From assembly GCF_024757985.1 (NCBI RefSeq), contig NZ_CP103289.1, positions 1,798,001 to 1,862,000 of the forward strand: a stretch of DNA of 64,000 nucleotides, written 5' to 3'. Position 1 is the stretch's first letter. Every line of letters starts with the position of its first letter. Of the stretch, positions 60,305 through 64,000 are shown piece after piece. The DNA comes from Cellulomonas sp. NS3 (lineage in GTDB: Bacteria; Actinomycetota; Actinomycetes; Actinomycetales; Cellulomonadaceae). A model generated the notes under the pieces. That model made no database searches. It was not told where the DNA came from and was given only the letters and a program-made list of their open reading frames with translations. A program made the translations under genes and the position numbers.

Positions 60305-61417
60305 GTGGGCCGGGCGCCCGTGACCGCCGGGCCGGTGCTGCACCTGCGCGGGACCGTCGTCCTGGACGACGAGCGCGAGGTGGGGGAGGCCTGGGTCGTC
60401 GGTGGGCGGCTCACGCTGACACGTCCGTCGGCGACGGACGTCCGGGTGCTCGACGGGGTCGTGCTGCCCGGGCTCGTGGACGTGCACTGCCACATCGGCC
60501 TCGCGGCGGACGGGCCCGTCGACGCGGCGACCGCGGAGCAGCAGGCCCTGGCCGACCGCGACTCCGGGGTGCTGCTCGTCCGCGACGCGGGGTCCCCGGC
60601 GGACACGTCGTGGGTGCACGCGCGCACGGACCTCCCGCGGCTCATCCGGTCCGGCCACCACCTCGCCCGTCCCAAGCGCTACCTGCGCCACTACGGCCGC
60701 GAGCTTGCGGACGTCGCGGAGCTGCCCGCGGCCGTCGCCGAGGAGGCCCGGCGCGGCGACGGGTGGGTCAAGCTCGTGGCCGACTGGATCGACCGCGACC
60801 TGGGCGCCGACGGCGACCTGCGCCCGCTGTGGCCGGCGGACGTGCTCGCCGAGGCCGTCGCCGCCGCGCACGCCGAGGGGGCGCGGGTCACGGCCCACAC
60901 GTTCGCGACCGAGTCGGTCGACGCGCTGCTCGACGCGGGGGTCGACTGCCTCGAGCACGCGACGGGCGCGACGCCCGAGCAGGTGGCGCGCCTCGCGGCC
61001 GACGGCGTGCCGGTGACCGCGACGCTGCTCCAGGTCGCCCAGTTCGAGGCCATCGCCGCCCAGGCGGTGCGCTACCCCCTGTTCGCCGCGCGCATGCGCC
61101 GTCTGCACGCCCGCCGGTACGACCAGGTCCGCGACCTGCACGACGCCGGCGTCCGGGTCCTCGTGGGGACCGACGCGGGCGGGACGATCGCGCACGGGCG
61201 GATCGCGGACGAGGCCCGCGAGATGGTGCTCGCGGGGATCCCCGCGGCCGAGGTCGCCGCCGCCGCGAGCTGGCGGACCCGGGCGTGGCTCGGCGTCGAG
61301 GCGCTCGACGAGGGCACGAGCGCCGATGTCGTGGTCTACCCGGCGGACCCGCGCACCGACATCGAGGTGCTCGCGGCGCCGTCCGCGGTCGTGCTCCGGG
61401 GCGTCCAGGTCCGCTGA
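60305..61417 (+). CDS. Amidohydrolase family protein
   Basis: Metal-dependent hydrolase of 370 residues. The TIM-barrel motifs are visible: [11 protein letters not shown] at the start of the barrel, [34 protein letters not shown], and [14 protein letters not shown] near the end with the metal aspartate. The composite fits imidazolonepropionase-like or prolidase-like amidohydrolases; substrate unknown. GTG 60305 has no obvious ribosome-binding site; GTG 60320 is an alternative start. It lies 18 bases after ffh and before the rpsP promoter, a position without evident functional link. Confidence 0.8.
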   Translation: MGRAPVTAGPVLHLRGTVVLDDEREVGEAWVVGGRLTLTRPSATDVRVLDGVVLPGLVDVHCHIGLAADGPVDAATAEQQALADRDSGVLLVRDAGSPADTSWVHARTDLPRLIRSGHHLARPKRYLRHYGRELADVAELPAAVAEEARRGDGWVKLVADWIDRDLGADGDLRPLWPADVLAEAVAAAHAEGARVTAHTFATESVDALLDAGVDCLEHATGATPEQVARLAADGVPVTATLLQVAQFEAIAAQAVRYPLFAARMRRLHARRYDQVRDLHDAGVRVLVGTDAGGTIAHGRIADEAREMVLAGIPAAEVAAAASWRTRAWLGVEALDEGTSADVVVYPADPRTDIEVLAAPSAVVLRGVQVR

Positions 61418-61449
61418 CGGCGTCGCGGCACGGTCCCGTCGCGGCCCGG

Positions 61450-61479
61450 TTGGGAGCGGGGCCCCGCGTCTGGCAGAAT
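61450..61479 (+). promoter_or_regulatory. Promoter of rpsP
   Basis: TTGGGA (61450-61455), an 18-base spacer and CAGAAT (61474-61479), inside TGGCAGAAT. It predicts a 5' leader of about 120 bases before rpsP. Confidence 0.55.
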
Positions 61480-61607
61480 GCTTCCCTGTACTCGGCGCGC
61501 CCGGACCCTCTAGCCGGCCGCGACCGTGTCCTTCCGGTCGGACGAGCCCCTCTCCCCACGTGCGGGCGCGCCTGACCACCACAGCAGAAACCAGGAGAGA
61601 CCACACT

Positions 61608-62036
61608 GTGGCCACCAAGATCCGTCTGAAGCGCATGGGCAAGATCCGCGCGCCGTACTACCGCGTCGTCGTCGCGGACTCGCGCACCAAGCGTGACGGC
61701 CGCGTCATCGAGGAGATCGGCAAGTACCACCCGACCGAGGAGCCGTCGCTCATCGACATCTCCTCCGAGCGTGCGCAGTACTGGCTCGGCGTCGGCGCGC
61801 AGCCGAGCGAGCAGGTCCTCGTGCTCCTCAAGGTCACGGGTGACTGGCAGAAGTTCAAGGGCCTCCCGGGCGCCGAGGGCACGCTGCGCGTGAAGGCCCC
61901 GAAGGTCGACCCGAGCTCGGCCATCGAGGCCGCCGCGAAGGACGCCGAGAAGGTCAAGGCGAACGCGTCCGAGAAGAAGGCTGCCGCCAAGGCCGAGGCG
62001 CCCGCCGCCGACGCCGCCGAGGACGAGCAGGCCTGA
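61608..62036 (+). CDS. rpsP: 30S ribosomal protein S16
   Basis: S16 of 142 residues: the conserved core [32 protein letters not shown] and [16 protein letters not shown] fills the first 85 residues; the last about 45 are a Lys/Ala/Glu-rich extension common in actinobacteria. The start is GTG 61608 after CAGGAGAG; in-frame upstream sequence belongs to the promoter and leader. Its stop overlaps the khpA ATG. Confidence 0.96.
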   Translation: MATKIRLKRMGKIRAPYYRVVVADSRTKRDGRVIEEIGKYHPTEEPSLIDISSERAQYWLGVGAQPSEQVLVLLKVTGDWQKFKGLPGAEGTLRVKAPKVDPSSAIEAAAKDAEKVKANASEKKAAAKAEAPAADAAEDEQA

Positions 62037-62275
62037 TGCTCGACGACGCGCTCGAGCACCTCGTGCGGGGCATCGTCGACCACCCGGACGACGTGCAGGT
62101 CCGCACGAAGACGCTGCGTCGCGGTGAGCTGCTCGAGGTCCGGGTGCACCCCGACGACCTCGGCCGGGTCATCGGGCGCGGCGGTCGCACGGCGCGTGCG
62201 CTGCGCACCGTCGTCGGCGCCCTCTCGACGGAAGGCCCGGTCCGGGTCGACGTCGTGGACGTCGACCGCCGCTGA
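62036..62275 (+). CDS. khpA: KH-domain RNA-binding protein KhpA
   Basis: Small type II KH protein of 79 residues with the GXXG loop in DDLGRVIGRGGRTARALRT. It binds RNA and in Gram-positive bacteria partners KhpB; in many genomes it lies between rpsP and rimM. It is coupled to rpsP by a one-base overlap (TGATG). A strong hairpin follows 24 bases after its stop. Confidence 0.93.
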   Translation: MLDDALEHLVRGIVDHPDDVQVRTKTLRRGELLEVRVHPDDLGRVIGRGGRTARALRTVVGALSTEGPVRVDVVDVDRR

Positions 62276-62299
62276 GCTGTCGACCACCGTCGACCACAC

Positions 62300-62337
62300 C
62301 GAGAGGCCCGGCCCCTACCCTGGGGCCGGGCCTCTCG
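62300..62337 (+). terminator. Hairpin between khpA and rimM
   Basis: Perfect 16-bp stem CGAGAGGCCCGGCCCC / GGGGCCGGGCCTCTCG with loop taccct, without a T-tract. It may end or attenuate the rpsP-khpA transcript before rimM. Confidence 0.75.
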
Positions 62338-62425
62338 GCGTCCCGCCCGTCGTCCCCGGCCGCCGCGCCGCTCCGCGTAACCCGTGCCGTCGACCGCCGG
62401 CCCGCCCGCCCTGGAAGGAACCCCG

Positions 62426-62992
62426 ATGCTGCTGACCGTCGCGAGGATCGTGCGCGCCCACGGGCTGCGCGGCGAGGTCGCGCTCGACCTGCGCACCGAC
62501 GCGCCCGAGGAGCGGCTGGCAGCCGGGACCGTCCTCGTCACCGAGCCCGCGTCGGCCGGCCCGCTCACGGTCGCCCGGACGCGCGTGCAGCACGACCGCT
62601 GGTTCGTCACGTTCGCCGAGGCGTCCGACCGCACCGCCGCGGAGGCGCTGCGCGGCGTCGACCTGCTCGCCGAGGAGGACGCCTCGGACGACGAGGACGC
62701 GTGGTACCCGCACGAGCTCGCGGGCCTGCGCGCCGAGCACGTCGACGGCACGCTGCTCGGCGAGGTCGTCGGCCTCGAGCACCTGCCCGCGCACGACCTG
62801 CTCGTGGTGCGCGAGCCGTCGGGGGAGCGCACGCTCGTGCCGTTCGTCCGGGCGATCGTGCCGGTCGTCGACGTGCCGGGGGGCCGCGTGGTGCTCGACC
62901 CGCCGGCGGGGCTCATGGCGTCCGACGCGGAGAACATGGTCGTGAGCGACGAGACGAGCGGCGCGCCGGAGCCGTCCGGCGACGAGGGCTGA
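62426..62992 (+). CDS. rimM: 16S rRNA processing protein RimM
   Basis: Ribosome maturation factor of 188 residues that acts on the 30S head with S19. The N-terminal RimM domain has [20 protein letters not shown]; the C-terminal PRC barrel starts at [11 protein letters not shown] and includes [22 protein letters not shown] 62426 follows GGAAGGA; an in-frame ATG 14 codons upstream lacks a site. The trmD gene starts one base after its stop. Confidence 0.94.
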   Translation: MLLTVARIVRAHGLRGEVALDLRTDAPEERLAAGTVLVTEPASAGPLTVARTRVQHDRWFVTFAEASDRTAAEALRGVDLLAEEDASDDEDAWYPHELAGLRAEHVDGTLLGEVVGLEHLPAHDLLVVREPSGERTLVPFVRAIVPVVDVPGGRVVLDPPAGLMASDAENMVVSDETSGAPEPSGDEG

Positions 62993-62993
62993 C

Positions 62994-63854
62994 GTGCGCA
63001 TCGACGTCGTCACGATCTTCCCCGAGTACCTCGCACCGCTCGACCTCTCGCTCGTCGGCAAGGCGCGCAGCGCCGGGATCCTCGACCTGCGGGTGCACGA
63101 CCTGCGCACGTGGACGACCGACCGCCACCGCACCGTCGACGACACGCCGTTCGGCGGGGGCGCCGGCATGGTCATGCGCCCGGACGTGTGGGGGACCGCG
63201 CTCGACGAGGTGCTCGCCGGGGGCGGTCACCTGCTGGTGCCGACGCCGTCGGGCGCGCCGCTGACCCAACGCACCGCGGAGCGCCTCGCGGGCGAGGACC
63301 ACCTCGTCCTCGCCTGCGGCCGCTACGAGGGCATCGACGCGCGGGTCGCCGAGCACTACCGCACCGTCCCCGGCGTCCAGGTCAGCGAGTTCTCGCTCGG
63401 CGACTACGTGCTCAACGGGGGAGAGGTCGCGGCGCTCGTGCTGGTCGAGGCGGTCGCCCGCCTGCTGCCGGGCGTCGTCGGGAACCCCGCCTCCCTGGTC
63501 GAGGAGTCGCACGGCGCGGCGGGGCTGCTCGAGTACCCCGTGTACACCAAGCCGCCGCGCTGGGCGGGCCTCGACGTGCCCGAGGTGCTGCTCTCGGGCC
63601 ACCACGCGCGCATCGAGCGGTGGCGGCGCGACGAGGCGCTCGCCCGCACGGCCGAGCGCCGGCCGGACCTCGTGCGGGTGCTCGACGTCGGGCTGCTCGA
63701 CGCGCGCGACCGGGCGGTGCTCGCGGAGGCCGGGTGGGTCGTGGCCGACGGGCGGCTGACGCCCGTGGCTGCGGTCGAGGCCGAGGCCCACCCCGAGGCC
63801 GACCATGATGCCGACACGGAGCCGGACCTTCCCGCGGGCGCGCCGCAGGGCTGA
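62994..63854 (+). CDS. trmD: tRNA (guanine-N1)-methyltransferase TrmD
   Basis: SPOUT enzyme of 286 residues that methylates G37 of tRNAs reading CNN codons, including the tRNA-Pro of this window. The knot motifs are [15 protein letters not shown] and [19 protein letters not shown], and [14 protein letters not shown] lies near the N-terminus; the catalytic aspartate region [11 protein letters not shown] is present. The C-terminal tail of about 25 residues is acidic and non-conserved. GTG 62994 is coupled to rimM. Confidence 0.95.
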   Translation: MRIDVVTIFPEYLAPLDLSLVGKARSAGILDLRVHDLRTWTTDRHRTVDDTPFGGGAGMVMRPDVWGTALDEVLAGGGHLLVPTPSGAPLTQRTAERLAGEDHLVLACGRYEGIDARVAEHYRTVPGVQVSEFSLGDYVLNGGEVAALVLVEAVARLLPGVVGNPASLVEESHGAAGLLEYPVYTKPPRWAGLDVPEVLLSGHHARIERWRRDEALARTAERRPDLVRVLDVGLLDARDRAVLAEAGWVVADGRLTPVAAVEAEAHPEADHDADTEPDLPAGAPQG

Positions 63855-63866
63855 GTGCCGGGCGGT

Positions 63867-64000
63867 TTCCGGTCGCTGACGGGCGTGTGGCAGACTGGTC
63901 CGTTGGTGCGCACCGGCTGCGTCTCTGCCACAGGGGAGACGACCACGGCCGCTCGTCCCCGGTCCGCCGGGTCCGACGCACCGTCCATGAGCCATCGGGA
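63867..64000 (+). promoter_or_regulatory. Probable promoter and leader of rplS
   Basis: TTCCGG, an 18-base spacer and CAGACT (63891-63896, within TGTGGCAGACT) closely resemble the rpsP promoter. In this gene order rplS (L19) follows trmD, so this is probably its promoter and leader; the coding region itself lies beyond the window. Confidence 0.5.

Noticed and set aside
63987-64000. ATG near the right edge as the rplS start
   Set aside because: The codons that follow do not resemble the L19 N-terminus and there is no ribosome-binding site; the real start is probably beyond the window.

Overview
The window is chromosomal DNA from a very high-GC actinobacterium, most likely a member of the Cellulomonadaceae (Cellulomonas or a close relative in the Micrococcales). 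That placement is an inference from base composition, GTG-rich starts, many leaderless genes, coenzyme F420 genes and the gene order tig-clpP1-clpP2-clpX ... valS ... ileS-folC ... ndk-smc-ftsY-amtB-glnB-glnD-ffh-rpsP-khpA-rimM-trmD. Nearly every base is coding. I see no insertion sequence, prophage, CRISPR array or rRNA. Two tRNA genes (Gly-UCC, Pro-UGG) are present.

Layout. 0.1-2.5 kb: an SGNH hydrolase and a divergent lysine/arginine exporter-regulator pair (lysE/lysG). 2.4-9.4 kb: the tRNAs, trigger factor, the ClpP1P2-ClpX protease, a chorismate mutase and an Rv2629-like protein. 9.5-16.7 kb (minus strand): long-chain acyl-CoA ligase, polar amino-acid ABC transporter, valS. 16.9-23.5 kb: a coenzyme F420 locus, with an F420-dependent G6PDH-family enzyme, cofE and cofC on the plus strand, facing cofD and a BtuCDF-like ABC transporter on the minus strand. 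23.7-26.9 kb: a TPR-GGDEF cyclase and a MocR regulator. 27.2-36.6 kb: a long plus-strand cluster for reductive pyrimidine breakdown with its own ABC transporter. 36.6-38.3 kb: YgjV-like and HAD proteins and a small protein. 38.4-43.3 kb: T-box, ileS, folC. 43.5-48.5 kb: dhaKLM plus a TetR/MFS efflux pair that separates folC from its usual neighbour (DUF4233). 48.5-64 kb: DUF4233, ndk, smc, ftsY, ammonium and PII genes, ffh, an amidohydrolase, and the rpsP-trmD ribosomal/RNA-modification genes, ending in the probable rplS leader.

The most interesting content links two regions. The pyrimidine cluster encodes beta-ureidopropionase, dihydropyrimidinase, an omega-aminotransferase, a short-chain reductase and an uptake system, but no classical dihydropyrimidine dehydrogenase. 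In its place, between the hydrolases and the transporter, is an F420-type luciferase-like oxidoreductase. I propose that it performs the first reduction (uracil/thymine to the dihydro form) with F420H2. The nearby F420 locus has late-step genes (cofC, cofD, cofE) and an uptake transporter translationally coupled to cofD, but no FO synthase in the window, which suggests salvage of an F420 precursor.

Regulation visible in sequence includes a translational T-box with a sequestrator hairpin before ileS, a well-formed GlnR-like box before amtB, weaker GlnR-like half-sites before the pyrimidine cluster, a leaderless 10-codon upstream frame whose stop overlaps the lysE start, and a repeated pattern of -10 boxes (often TAGGNT) ending seven bases before the start codon, which marks leaderless genes.
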